A stretch of 15,562 nt of DNA, from NCBI GenBank assembly GCA_051650305.1, contig JBOFIT010000120.1, positions 1-15,562 of the forward strand. Direction: 5' to 3'. Position 1 is the stretch's first letter, and each line of letters begins with the position of its first letter. Position numbers and translations under genes: made by a program. The notes beneath the pieces are model-generated. The model was not told the origin of the DNA. It did no database searches and saw only the letters and a program-made list of their open reading frames with translations. This document shows, one piece after another, positions 1-6,575 of this stretch. The stretch is from JBOFDK01 sp051650305 (lineage in GTDB: Bacteria > Bacillota > Clostridia > Lachnospirales > Cellulosilyticaceae).

Positions 1-102
1 ATGATGCACATTAGTCTTAAAAAGAAGATTTTCTTTATTTATTGGGAGATAGAGGAGATTAGAGCATATTATCCCGGTGAAGCCGCTAGATATCTGTATT
101 AA
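1..102 (+). CDS. Possible C-terminal end of an upstream gene (partial)
   Basis: Frame 1 is open from the first base of the window to a TAA at 100-102, while the other two plus frames are closed early. The 33 residues end in a plausible soluble stretch (YYPGEAARYLY). The piece would be the tail of a gene that begins before the window. It is too short to identify, and a chance open frame of this length is quite possible. The candidate promoter of the next gene begins only about 10 bases after its stop, which fits a gene boundary here. Confidence 0.3.
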   Translation: MMHISLKKKIFFIYWEIEEIRAYYPGEAARYLY

Positions 103-111
103 AGGATTCAT

Positions 112-140
112 TTTACTTCTTTCTTGTAATTCAGTATAAT
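112..140 (+). promoter_or_regulatory. Candidate sigma-A promoter for the flavodoxin/SCP2 gene
   Basis: A perfect -10 hexamer TATAAT lies at 135-140. A 17-base spacer separates it from a partial -35 hexamer TTTACT at 112-117 (4 of 6 consensus bases). Transcription would start near 147, leaving a leader of about 35 bases before the ATG at 182. The call rests on hexamer match and spacing only. Confidence 0.55.
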
Positions 141-181
141 ATAAGGAAATGAAGGAGTTAGAGGAAAGGAAGTAACGACAG

Positions 182-1267
182 ATGAAGATAGTCCTTTTAA
201 TGGCGGATGTAGTAGAGACTCATTTAAGGCAATGTAAGCAGCATATGATGACGGTATTAGAAGAGTTAGATATAGAAGTAGATGTAGTGGATTTAAGTGG
301 GCTACCGTACTATAAATCAGATGAGAGAAGTCCAGTTGCAGCACTTATTGCGGAAAAGTTAGCCGAAAGCAAAGGTGCTATTGCCTTAAGTAATGTGAGT
401 ATAGTCGGCATGCATAGCAGTATGCAGAGCTTTTTTGAACATCTCACACGTCATACAGCTACCATACAAAATAAACCACTGCTAGCCATTACTTACGGTG
501 CATTCCAAGGGGAAAGACAAGCAGCGTATCAAATGCTACAAAATTGGAATCTGCTAGGAGGGAATGATGGAGGAAGCATTTGTCTTAATCAGCATATAGA
601 GATGAGCAGTATACTCGAACACATAGAAAGGCAGCTAGAAGCGTATTATAGGCTGATTAAGCAAGCTAGACCAGAACTGAAGTGCAGTGAGTACTACCTT
701 TTAAATGCACAGCAAGGGAATGTCAAAGTACCAGAATCTAAGTTTGCTGATCTAGTACAAGAAAAGGTAGTAGTAGCCGAGGAGTCAATCATAAAAACAG
801 AAGTTTCCCACATTGATTTATCTACAAAGGAGCAAAATATCCAAGACCTTACCTTACTACTCAAGCAGCAATTAGGCTGTGAAACGGAAAAAGACTTTGT
901 AGAATTACCATTGCCTACTTATACGAGGCCGCACGTGGGGCAAAGCGCAGCTAAAAATAGTGTGAGACTTGGTCAAATTCCACATTACTTTATGGCACAG
1001 TACGCCAAGGATTTGCAAGTGACCATACAGTATGTGCTTACAGATACACAGGAGACGGGCGTGATTTCTATAGCAGATGGTGATTGTATCTATGAAGAAG
1101 GAAGTATGCTACAGCCAACTTTAGAAATGATGCTGACACAGGAAGTATTAGAGCAAATCTTAAAGAAGCAACTTACATACCAAAAAGCATTTATGATAGG
1201 TAAATTAAAGGTCAAAGGTAACTTTGGTTTATTAGCAAAGTTAGACCAAGCATTTAAGGGCCTATGA
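182..1267 (+). CDS. Two-domain protein: flavodoxin-like (NADPH-dependent FMN reductase type) plus SCP2 sterol-carrier-like domain
   Basis: This 361-residue soluble protein has no signal peptide or membrane segment. Residues 1 to about 160 look like a flavodoxin fold: an initial beta strand (MKIVLLMADV), an acidic second strand (VDVVDLSGLPYY), and a segment at 70-84 (SNVSIVGMHSSMQSF) placed where flavin reductases carry their FMN phosphate loop. That loop is degenerate, so FMN binding is uncertain. Residues 160-260 form a polar linker. Residues 263 to about 358 resemble an SCP2 domain, a fold with a hydrophobic pocket for lipids, with the typical pattern of a mid-domain beta hairpin and a late GKLKVKGN turn before a final helix. 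A purine-rich ribosome binding site (GAGGAAAGGA, 161-170) precedes the ATG. It is followed by a helical protein gene and a HIT gene on the same strand. The substrate is unknown; a role in handling a lipid-like or hydrophobic ligand is inference. Confidence 0.7.
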   Translation: MKIVLLMADVVETHLRQCKQHMMTVLEELDIEVDVVDLSGLPYYKSDERSPVAALIAEKLAESKGAIALSNVSIVGMHSSMQSFFEHLTRHTATIQNKPLLAITYGAFQGERQAAYQMLQNWNLLGGNDGGSICLNQHIEMSSILEHIERQLEAYYRLIKQARPELKCSEYYLLNAQQGNVKVPESKFADLVQEKVVVAEESIIKTEVSHIDLSTKEQNIQDLTLLLKQQLGCETEKDFVELPLPTYTRPHVGQSAAKNSVRLGQIPHYFMAQYAKDLQVTIQYVLTDTQETGVISIADGDCIYEEGSMLQPTLEMMLTQEVLEQILKKQLTYQKAFMIGKLKVKGNFGLLAKLDQAFKGL

Positions 1268-1274
1268 TGAATAT

Positions 1275-1303
1275 TTGTCCACTTTTTCTCATATACATAA
1301 ACT
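1275..1303 (+). promoter_or_regulatory. Weak candidate promoter before the helical protein gene
   Basis: TTGTCC (1275-1280) and TAAACT (1298-1303) are separated by 17 bases, and each matches 4 of 6 consensus bases. It lies in the 60-base gap between two same-strand genes, so those genes may instead be co-transcribed from the promoter near 112-140. Confidence 0.25.
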
Positions 1304-1327
1304 AAAAGTATGTAGGGGGGAAAGTAG

Positions 1328-1768
1328 ATGGATGAGGAAACGAGACAAGTAGACTTAGGGAATGCTAGGCAGCTTTATGAGCTATTTGAACAATTAGTCA
1401 TTACTAAAAGAAATCAGCGTATGATAGAGGAGCGATTATTACAAGTAATGGCCAAACCGATACAAAGAAAATGGATGCATGAGCGTGTACAAGATCAGTA
1501 CAAACATGAAAAAATTGTGGCAGATATCGTAGAGCAAAAATTAGATAGAAATTTGGAAATAGGCACTTTACAAAGTCAGGTGGGCATGAGCGCATCTATA
1601 ACCCAAGAGCTTAATATGCGAATGGATGGGACCGTACATAATATACAACTTATTAATGGTATTGCACAGCTTATTGATGATTTTAAAGTATATAAGATCA
1701 TTATGAGTATGTTAAGTGATGAATATATCTATAACGTAAGACTTATAAAAATACTAAATGAAAAATAA
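1328..1768 (+). CDS. Unrecognised helical protein, 146 residues
   Basis: I do not recognise this family. The protein is 146 residues long, highly charged, and almost entirely helix-forming. It has no cysteine, signal peptide or membrane segment. Three or four long amphipathic helices seem likely, with breaks near the KP at residues 43-44 and the DGT at 100-102. Hydrophobic residues repeat at heptad-like spacing in the last third. A GGGGGGAAAG ribosome binding site (1315-1324) sits just before the ATG, which supports real translation. The stop codon (TAA 1766-1768) overlaps the ribosome binding site of the HIT gene, so the two are probably translationally coupled. A helical-bundle or regulatory protein is possible, but no function can be assigned from sequence. 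Confidence 0.75.
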   Translation: MDEETRQVDLGNARQLYELFEQLVITKRNQRMIEERLLQVMAKPIQRKWMHERVQDQYKHEKIVADIVEQKLDRNLEIGTLQSQVGMSASITQELNMRMDGTVHNIQLINGIAQLIDDFKVYKIIMSMLSDEYIYNVRLIKILNEK

Positions 1769-1772
1769 GGAG
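1767..1772 (+). promoter_or_regulatory. Ribosome binding site that sets the HIT gene start
   Basis: AAGGAG lies 6 bases before the ATG at 1779 and 3 bases before the ATG at 1776. The in-frame ATG at 1758 lies upstream of this site and inside the preceding gene, so it is unlikely to be used. The first A's of the site are also the last bases of the preceding gene's TAA. Confidence 0.75.
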
Positions 1773-1778
1773 CCAATG

Positions 1779-2192
1779 ATGAACCAAGAATGTCTTTTTT
1801 GTAAAATTATAGAGGGTGTGATTCCTTCTTATACGATTTATGAAGATGAGGATTTTAAAGTAATTTTAGACCGTTTTCCAGCTAGTAAGGGGCATATGCT
1901 GATACTTCCTAAAATGCATATGAAAGATATCTTTGAATTAGATGAGCAAGTAGGAGCTAAACTTTATCCGCTAGCTAAGAAGATGGCACAACTTCTAAAA
2001 AATCGCCTGTCAGTAGAAGGTGTTAATATCGTACAAAATAATGGGATAGCAGCAGGACAAACTATCGACCATTTCCACTTGCATTTAGTACCACGCTATA
2101 CACAAGATGGTGTAGTGCTTAATAAGACGATGAATCAAGAAACGACATTAGAAGAGCTTAGTGAAGTAGCGAAGCTTTTACTAGATAAATAA
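1779..2192 (+). CDS. HIT family nucleotide hydrolase/transferase
   Basis: HIT proteins bind nucleotides and cleave phosphoanhydride or phosphoramidate bonds, for example in adenosine phosphoramidates or diadenosine polyphosphates. The histidine-triad motif HFHLHLV followed by PR is intact near the C-terminal third. The N-terminal CLFCKIIEG with its CxxC pair matches the zinc-binding variant of bacterial HIT proteins. From the ATG at 1779 the protein has 137 residues, close to the usual 110-150. The ATG at 1776 would add one methionine, and the one at 1758 would add seven residues and lie upstream of the AAGGAG. It is probably expressed with the preceding helical protein. It ends in a hairpin whose stem begins in its own stop codon. 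The physiological substrate cannot be read from the sequence. Confidence 0.9.
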   Translation: MNQECLFCKIIEGVIPSYTIYEDEDFKVILDRFPASKGHMLILPKMHMKDIFELDEQVGAKLYPLAKKMAQLLKNRLSVEGVNIVQNNGIAAGQTIDHFHLHLVPRYTQDGVVLNKTMNQETTLEELSEVAKLLLDK

Positions 2193-2242
2193 TCAAAATA
2201 AAAAGTGTTATCCATCGAGGATAACACTTTTTATTTTGATTA
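2190..2242. terminator. Bidirectional terminator shared by the HIT gene and asnB
   Basis: A perfect 24-base inverted repeat (2190-2213 and 2219-2242) surrounds a 5-base loop, ATCGA. The GTGTTATCC/GGATAACAC core is flanked by A-rich and T-rich arms, so a U-rich tail forms in either direction. The left arm starts with the HIT stop codon (TAA 2190-2192). The right arm ends with the asnB stop codon (TTA on the plus strand, 2240-2242). One element therefore serves both convergent genes. Confidence 0.95.
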
Positions 2243-4069
2243 AGCAGCTTTGAAGTATTGGTCATACCATGTAAGGAACATGAAGATTGTCCAGATCTTA
2301 CGGCTGTTATCTTTTTTGCCAGCCTTGTGCTCATCAAGAAGAGATACAAGGAGTGATTCGTTGAAGTAAGTCTTAGCAACATCACTTGTGAAAGTTGTCT
2401 TAACGATATTGTAGTACTTGTCTTCTTTAAGCCATACACGAATAGGAACTGGGAAACCGAGTTTCTTCTTGTTGGCTGTAGATTCAGGCATGTTACGCTT
2501 AGCTGCTAGACGCATTGCGTATTTTGTATTTTCTTTGTTTACTTTGTAGTGTAGAGGAACTTTGGTTGCTATACGACATACTTCTTTATCTAAGAATGGT
2601 ACACGAAGTTCAAGTGAATGTGCCATACTCATTTTATCTGCTTTAAGGAGGATATCTCCAGCTAGCCACATATGCATATCTAAGTATTGCATCTTGGTAA
2701 CATCAGATTTATCTTGTACTTTTGCATAAAATGGTGCAGTAAGTTCCTGTGGAGCTTTGGCTGGAGTCTTAACTTTGAGAAGTTCTTTACGTTCTTTTAC
2801 GGAGAACATATTGGCATTACCAATGAAACGCTCTTCGATTGATTGACCACCACGGATAAGGAAGTTCTTACCCTTAAACTCGAATGGAATGAGTTTTGCA
2901 AAAGTAGCTAGACATTTACGAAGTGGAAGAGGTAATGAACGATAAGTTGCATTATCTACAGGTTCTTTATAGATGTTATAACCACCAAAGAGTTCATCAG
3001 CACCTTCACCAGAAAGAACTACTTTTACATGTTCGCTAGCAAGCTGGCTTACGAAATAAAGAGCAACAGCAGCAGGGTCAGCTAAAGGCTCGTCCATGAA
3101 ATACTGTACTTTAGGAAGTACGTTCCAGTACTCTTCAGGTGAGATTACTTTATGGAAGTTTTCGATGCCGATTTCCTTAGAGAGTTCTTTTGCATAGCTA
3201 ATCTCATTGTATTGTTCATTGTCGAAGCCGACAGTGAACGTTTTATCACCTTTAAAGCAGCTTGCTACATAACTAGAGTCAACACCACTAGAGAGGAAGC
3301 ATCCTACTTCGACATCACTAATCTTATGACTTTCGATAGATTCTTTCATTGTTTGATCAATAAGATCTACATATTCTTCAAGAGAACCATCGGTTTCATT
3401 AAATGTAGGTTCCCAATATCTTTTTATATCTAGGTTGCCGTCTTTAAAAGTAAAGAAGTGAGCAGGTGGTAGCCTGAAAATACCTTTGAAGAAAGTTTCT
3501 AGCATTGGTGAGTATTGGAAAGAAAGGTAATGCTCAAGTGCTTCAGTATTTAAGTCACGAGGTACACTTGGATGCTCAAGGAGAGACTTGATCTCAGAGC
3601 CATACACGAAAGTATTGCCTTCATGGTAATAATAAAAAGGCTTAATACCAAAGAAGTCACGTGCACCGAATAATGTTTTGTTTTTACGATCCCAAATAAC
3701 GAAGGCAAACATACCACGTAAATGAGAGAGAAGTTCTGTACCGTATTCGTCATAACCATGAACGAGAACTTCAGAATCAGTATGTGTCTTAAACACATAA
3801 CCTTTGGCAATAAGTTTTTCGCGTATTGATTGATAGTTATAGATTTCACCATTGAAGGTAAGGACTAATGTCTCATCCGTATTGTAAAGAGGTTGAGAAC
3901 CTTCTTCAAGGTCAATAATACTAAGGCGTCTAAAACCAAGTGCTGCAGTATCATCTATAAATTGACCGTCACTATCAGGTCCACGATGGATAATCTTGTC
4001 CATCATAGCTGTAAGGACAGGTTTTTTATTTTCAAGTTCAGTATCTAAAAAGCCACAAAAACCACACAT
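2240..4069 (-). CDS. asnB: Asparagine synthase (glutamine-hydrolysing)
   Basis: It makes asparagine from aspartate, ATP and glutamine in the cytosol. The protein has 609 residues, close to the 610-630 of Firmicute AsnB/AsnO. The N-terminal class II glutamine amidotransferase domain begins MCGFCGF, so Cys2 would be the nucleophile once Met1 is removed. HRGPDSDG, NGEIYN and RDFFGIKP are all present. The synthetase domain carries the ATP pyrophosphatase loop SSGVDSS at residues 260-266, and SGEGADELFGGY follows. All expected catalytic motifs look intact. A GAAAGGGG ribosome binding site lies upstream of the ATG. The gene stands alone on the minus strand, divergent from the malic enzyme gene and convergent with the HIT gene. 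I saw no T-box leader. A role in tailoring another molecule rather than free asparagine synthesis cannot be excluded, but nothing nearby suggests it. Confidence 0.95.
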   Translation of the reverse strand: MCGFCGFLDTELENKKPVLTAMMDKIIHRGPDSDGQFIDDTAALGFRRLSIIDLEEGSQPLYNTDETLVLTFNGEIYNYQSIREKLIAKGYVFKTHTDSEVLVHGYDEYGTELLSHLRGMFAFVIWDRKNKTLFGARDFFGIKPFYYYHEGNTFVYGSEIKSLLEHPSVPRDLNTEALEHYLSFQYSPMLETFFKGIFRLPPAHFFTFKDGNLDIKRYWEPTFNETDGSLEEYVDLIDQTMKESIESHKISDVEVGCFLSSGVDSSYVASCFKGDKTFTVGFDNEQYNEISYAKELSKEIGIENFHKVISPEEYWNVLPKVQYFMDEPLADPAAVALYFVSQLASEHVKVVLSGEGADELFGGYNIYKEPVDNATYRSLPLPLRKCLATFAKLIPFEFKGKNFLIRGGQSIEERFIGNANMFSVKERKELLKVKTPAKAPQELTAPFYAKVQDKSDVTKMQYLDMHMWLAGDILLKADKMSMAHSLELRVPFLDKEVCRIATKVPLHYKVNKENTKYAMRLAAKRNMPESTANKKKLGFPVPIRVWLKEDKYYNIVKTTFTSDVAKTYFNESLLVSLLDEHKAGKKDNSRKIWTIFMFLTWYDQYFKAA

Positions 4070-4104
4070 ATGTAAGGGCCCCTTTCATAAAAATATACAT
4101 ACAA

Positions 4105-4133
4105 ACTTTAACACACATTTTATTTAAAATCAA
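4105..4133 (-). promoter_or_regulatory. Weak candidate promoter for asnB
   Basis: Read on the minus strand, TTGATT (4128-4133) and TAAAGT (4105-4110) are separated by 17 bases, with 4 of 6 consensus bases in each. Transcription would start roughly 30 bases before the asnB ATG. The region is very AT-rich, so chance matches are common. Confidence 0.3.
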
Positions 4134-4226
4134 CGAACTCTGGTATTAAAGTATTCCCTTAAAAAATGAATGTAAACATGCTATCCAACAAAATTTGATA
4201 AATTGTAAATATTAAAACAACCTACA

Positions 4227-4256
4227 TTGACGTAGGCGGATAAGTAAGAGTATTAT
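4227..4256 (+). promoter_or_regulatory. Candidate promoter for the malic enzyme-murG cluster
   Basis: TTGACG (5 of 6 consensus bases) at 4227-4232 is followed after 18 bases by TATTAT (5 of 6) at 4251-4256. The start would fall near 4263, about 58 bases before the GTG. The -35 element lies inside a small inverted repeat, CCTAC-ATTGAC-GTAGG (4221-4236), which could be an operator or chance. The rest of the 4070-4320 intergenic region shows no other recognisable element. Confidence 0.55.
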
Positions 4257-4306
4257 TAAAGTATAGAAAATGGTAAAATGTTTTAGGTACTACATAGCCA
4301 ATATAA

Positions 4307-4312
4307 AAGGAG
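4307..4312 (+). promoter_or_regulatory. Ribosome binding site that sets the malic enzyme start
   Basis: AAGGAG lies 8 bases before a GTG at 4321. The longer frame opening at 4270 has no comparable site, and its extra 17 residues do not resemble the family N-terminus. Confidence 0.8.
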
Positions 4313-4320
4313 AGGTTGCA

Positions 4321-5472
4321 GTGAATATCAATGAATTAGCCTTAGAAATGCATGAAAAATGGCAGGGAAAATTAGAAATCACAGCAAAGGCCAAGGTGAA
4401 TAGTAAGGAAGATTTATCTATTGCCTATACGCCTGGAGTAGCAGAACCTTGTAGAAAAATCGCAGAAAACAAAGAAGATGTTTATAAGTACACCATGAAA
4501 GGCAATACTGTAGCAGTCATATCTGATGGGACAGCAGTACTTGGATTAGGGGACATCGGCCCCCAGGCAGCACTTCCAGTTATGGAAGGGAAAGCTGTAC
4601 TTTTTAAGGAATTTGCAGGTGTTAATGCAGTACCTATTTGTATTGATACCAAAGATACAGAAGAGATTATCACTTTTATTAAACAGATAGCGCCTACTTT
4701 CGGGGGGATTAACCTAGAAGATATCGCTGCACCACGTTGCTTTGAAATAGAAGAGCGACTTAAAGCAGAGCTGGATATTCCTGTTTTTCATGATGACCAG
4801 CACGGTACGGCCATTGTCGTATTAGCAGGTATTATCAATGCCTTAAAAGTAGTAGGCAAACAAAGAGAAGATGTGAAAGTAGTTGTTAATGGTGCTGGTT
4901 CAGCAGGTATTGCGATTACAAAATTGTTATTGAATGCCGGATTCAAACATATAATAGTTGTTGATAAAAAAGGTATCCTTCAAGTAGAGGAAACTTGGAT
5001 GAACTGGGCACAGAAGGCACTAAGTGAAGTGACTAATAAGGAAGGCCTAAGAGGAGGCTTAGCTGAGGCAATGAAGGGTGCAGATTTATTTATCGGTGTA
5101 TCAGCACCGGGCATTGTAAGTCAAGAGATGGTGGCAAGCATGGCACCAGACAGTATTCTCTTTGCAATGGCAAATCCTACACCGGAGATTATGCCAGATT
5201 TAGCAAAGGCAGCAGGAGCACGCGTAGTTGGTACAGGTCGATCTGACTTCCCGAATCAGGTAAACAACGTTCTTGTCTTCCCAGGTATCTTCAAGGGTGC
5301 TCTCGAGAGCCGCACATGTAGTATTACCGAAGAAATGAAATTAGCAGCAGCGGAGGCTATTGCGAAAATGGTGCCAGAGGAAGAATTAAGCGAAGTTTAC
5401 ATACTTCCAAGACCATTTGCAGAAGGCATTGCTGATGCAGTAGCCAAGGCAGTAAAGGATGTAGCAAAGTAA
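4321..5472 (+). CDS. Malic enzyme, probably NAD-preferring (malate to pyruvate + CO2)
   Basis: This is the oxidative decarboxylating malate dehydrogenase of the short bacterial type. It has 383 residues from the GTG start, matching the usual size of about 390. The N-terminal malic domain has YTPGVAEPC (Tyr36 as the likely general acid), GKAVLFKEF with Lys91 and Lys96 as candidate catalytic lysines, NLEDIAAPRCFEIE, and FHDDQHGTA (157-164) for metal binding. The NAD-binding domain carries GAGSAG at 191-196. The second strand ends VVDKKG; the Asp there suggests a preference for NAD over NADP, which is an inference. The stop codon overlaps the murG ribosome binding site, so the two genes are very likely in one transcript. 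It could supply pyruvate and reducing power, or balance malate in a fermentative metabolism. Confidence 0.92.
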   Translation: MNINELALEMHEKWQGKLEITAKAKVNSKEDLSIAYTPGVAEPCRKIAENKEDVYKYTMKGNTVAVISDGTAVLGLGDIGPQAALPVMEGKAVLFKEFAGVNAVPICIDTKDTEEIITFIKQIAPTFGGINLEDIAAPRCFEIEERLKAELDIPVFHDDQHGTAIVVLAGIINALKVVGKQREDVKVVVNGAGSAGIAITKLLLNAGFKHIIVVDKKGILQVEETWMNWAQKALSEVTNKEGLRGGLAEAMKGADLFIGVSAPGIVSQEMVASMAPDSILFAMANPTPEIMPDLAKAAGARVVGTGRSDFPNQVNNVLVFPGIFKGALESRTCSITEEMKLAAAEAIAKMVPEEELSEVYILPRPFAEGIADAVAKAVKDVAK

Positions 5473-5477
5473 GGAGG
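5471..5477 (+). promoter_or_regulatory. Ribosome binding site for murG (TTG start)
   Basis: AAGGAGG lies 7 bases before the TTG at 5485. Its first two bases belong to the TAA of the malic enzyme gene (5470-5472), so ribosomes ending there could restart at murG. Confidence 0.85.
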
Positions 5478-5484
5478 CAAAAAA

Positions 5485-6543
5485 TTGAAAACAATCGTAT
5501 TAACTGGAGGCGGAACCGCTGGGCATGTGACGCCAAATATAGCACTTATTTCATCATTGCAAGAAGAAGGGTGGAATATACAGTATATTGGAAGCCATAT
5601 GGGAATTGAAAAAGAGCTTATTCAAAAAGAAGGAATCCCATACCAAGGTATTTCTTCTGGGAAATTAAGACGTTATATTTCTTTAGAAAATATCAAAGAT
5701 CCATTTAAGGTAATCAAAGGGTTATGGGATGCGTATCATATACTACGCAAGATGAAACCAAACCTGGTCTTTTCTAAAGGAGGGTTTGTAACGGTACCCG
5801 TTGTTTTAGCCGCTAAATTATTAGGTATACCAGTTATTATTCATGAATCAGATATTACACCAGGGCTTGCAAACAAGATTGCATCTAAGGGAGCAAAGGT
5901 AATCTGTGTTAATTTCCCAGAGACATTAAAGTATGTAGGGGCAAAGGGTACACTTACAGGGACACCTATACGTAAAGAACTTTTTGAAGGCGATAGACAA
6001 AAAGGTATGAAACTCTGTGGATTTACATCTGAAAAGCCAGTGCTTTTAATGATGGGAGGTAGCTTAGGGGCTACAAAGATTAATGTATGTTTAAGAGAAG
6101 CACTAGATGAACTTACAAAGACGTATCAAATCGTCCATATATGTGGTAAAGGGAATGTGGACGAAGGATTACTTCATAAGCAGGGTTATAAACAATTTGA
6201 ATATGTATCTGATGAATTACCACATTTATTTAGCATAGCGGATATGATGCTTTCTAGAGCTGGTGCTAATGCATTGGCAGAGATTGTGGCACTACGTATA
6301 CCAAGTTTACTTATACCATTATCACAAAATGCAAGCAGAGGGGACCAGATACTGAATGCAGCATCTATGGAAAAACAAGGGTATTGTGCAGTACTTCAAG
6401 AAGAAGCTTTGACAAAGAAAAGCTTAATTGAAGGCCTACAAGCATTAGACACAAATCGTCAGCAGTATAAAGATGCGATGAAAAAAAGCACACAAACAAA
6501 TGGTTTAAAGAAAGTTTTAGAGGAAATACGTCGTTTTAAATAA
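5485..6543 (+). CDS. murG: UDP-N-acetylglucosamine:lipid I N-acetylglucosaminyltransferase MurG
   Basis: MurG adds GlcNAc to lipid I to make lipid II at the inner face of the membrane, the last cytoplasmic step of peptidoglycan precursor synthesis. The 352-residue protein has the N-terminal glycine loop GGGTAGH (8-14), HESDITPGLANK (from residue 120), GGSLGA (191-196) and SRAGANALAE. A late PLSQNASRGDQILNA segment contains the Gln and Asn of the UDP-sugar site. HESD in place of the E. coli HEQN and GGSLGA in place of GGSQGA match the form I recall from clostridia and from the second MurG of Bacillus cereus. A strong AAGGAGG precedes the TTG start. The gene sits with malic enzyme rather than in a division and cell-wall cluster. 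No terminator is visible before the following chemotaxis-type gene, so read-through is likely. Confidence 0.92.
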   Translation: MKTIVLTGGGTAGHVTPNIALISSLQEEGWNIQYIGSHMGIEKELIQKEGIPYQGISSGKLRRYISLENIKDPFKVIKGLWDAYHILRKMKPNLVFSKGGFVTVPVVLAAKLLGIPVIIHESDITPGLANKIASKGAKVICVNFPETLKYVGAKGTLTGTPIRKELFEGDRQKGMKLCGFTSEKPVLLMMGGSLGATKINVCLREALDELTKTYQIVHICGKGNVDEGLLHKQGYKQFEYVSDELPHLFSIADMMLSRAGANALAEIVALRIPSLLIPLSQNASRGDQILNAASMEKQGYCAVLQEEALTKKSLIEGLQALDTNRQQYKDAMKKSTQTNGLKKVLEEIRRFK

Positions 6544-6575
6544 CATGGAGTCATACTAAAGAGGGGGAACTTAAG

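Noticed and set aside
108..344. Minus-strand open frame of 78 residues overlapping the start of the flavodoxin/SCP2 gene
   Set aside because: It lies over a strong promoter and a well-supported plus-strand gene, has no good ribosome binding site and matches no family I know.
4144..4264. FabT-like half-sites (TATTAAAGTAT at 4144-4154 and 4254-4264, one base from the fabT half-site on the other strand) near asnB and malic enzyme
   Set aside because: Neither copy forms a palindrome, and 11-base near matches are expected in DNA this AT-rich. They are probably chance.
4070..4320. A T-box leader for asnB
   Set aside because: I found no T-box sequence and no leader terminator hairpin on the minus strand upstream of asnB. 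The region is plain AT-rich DNA.
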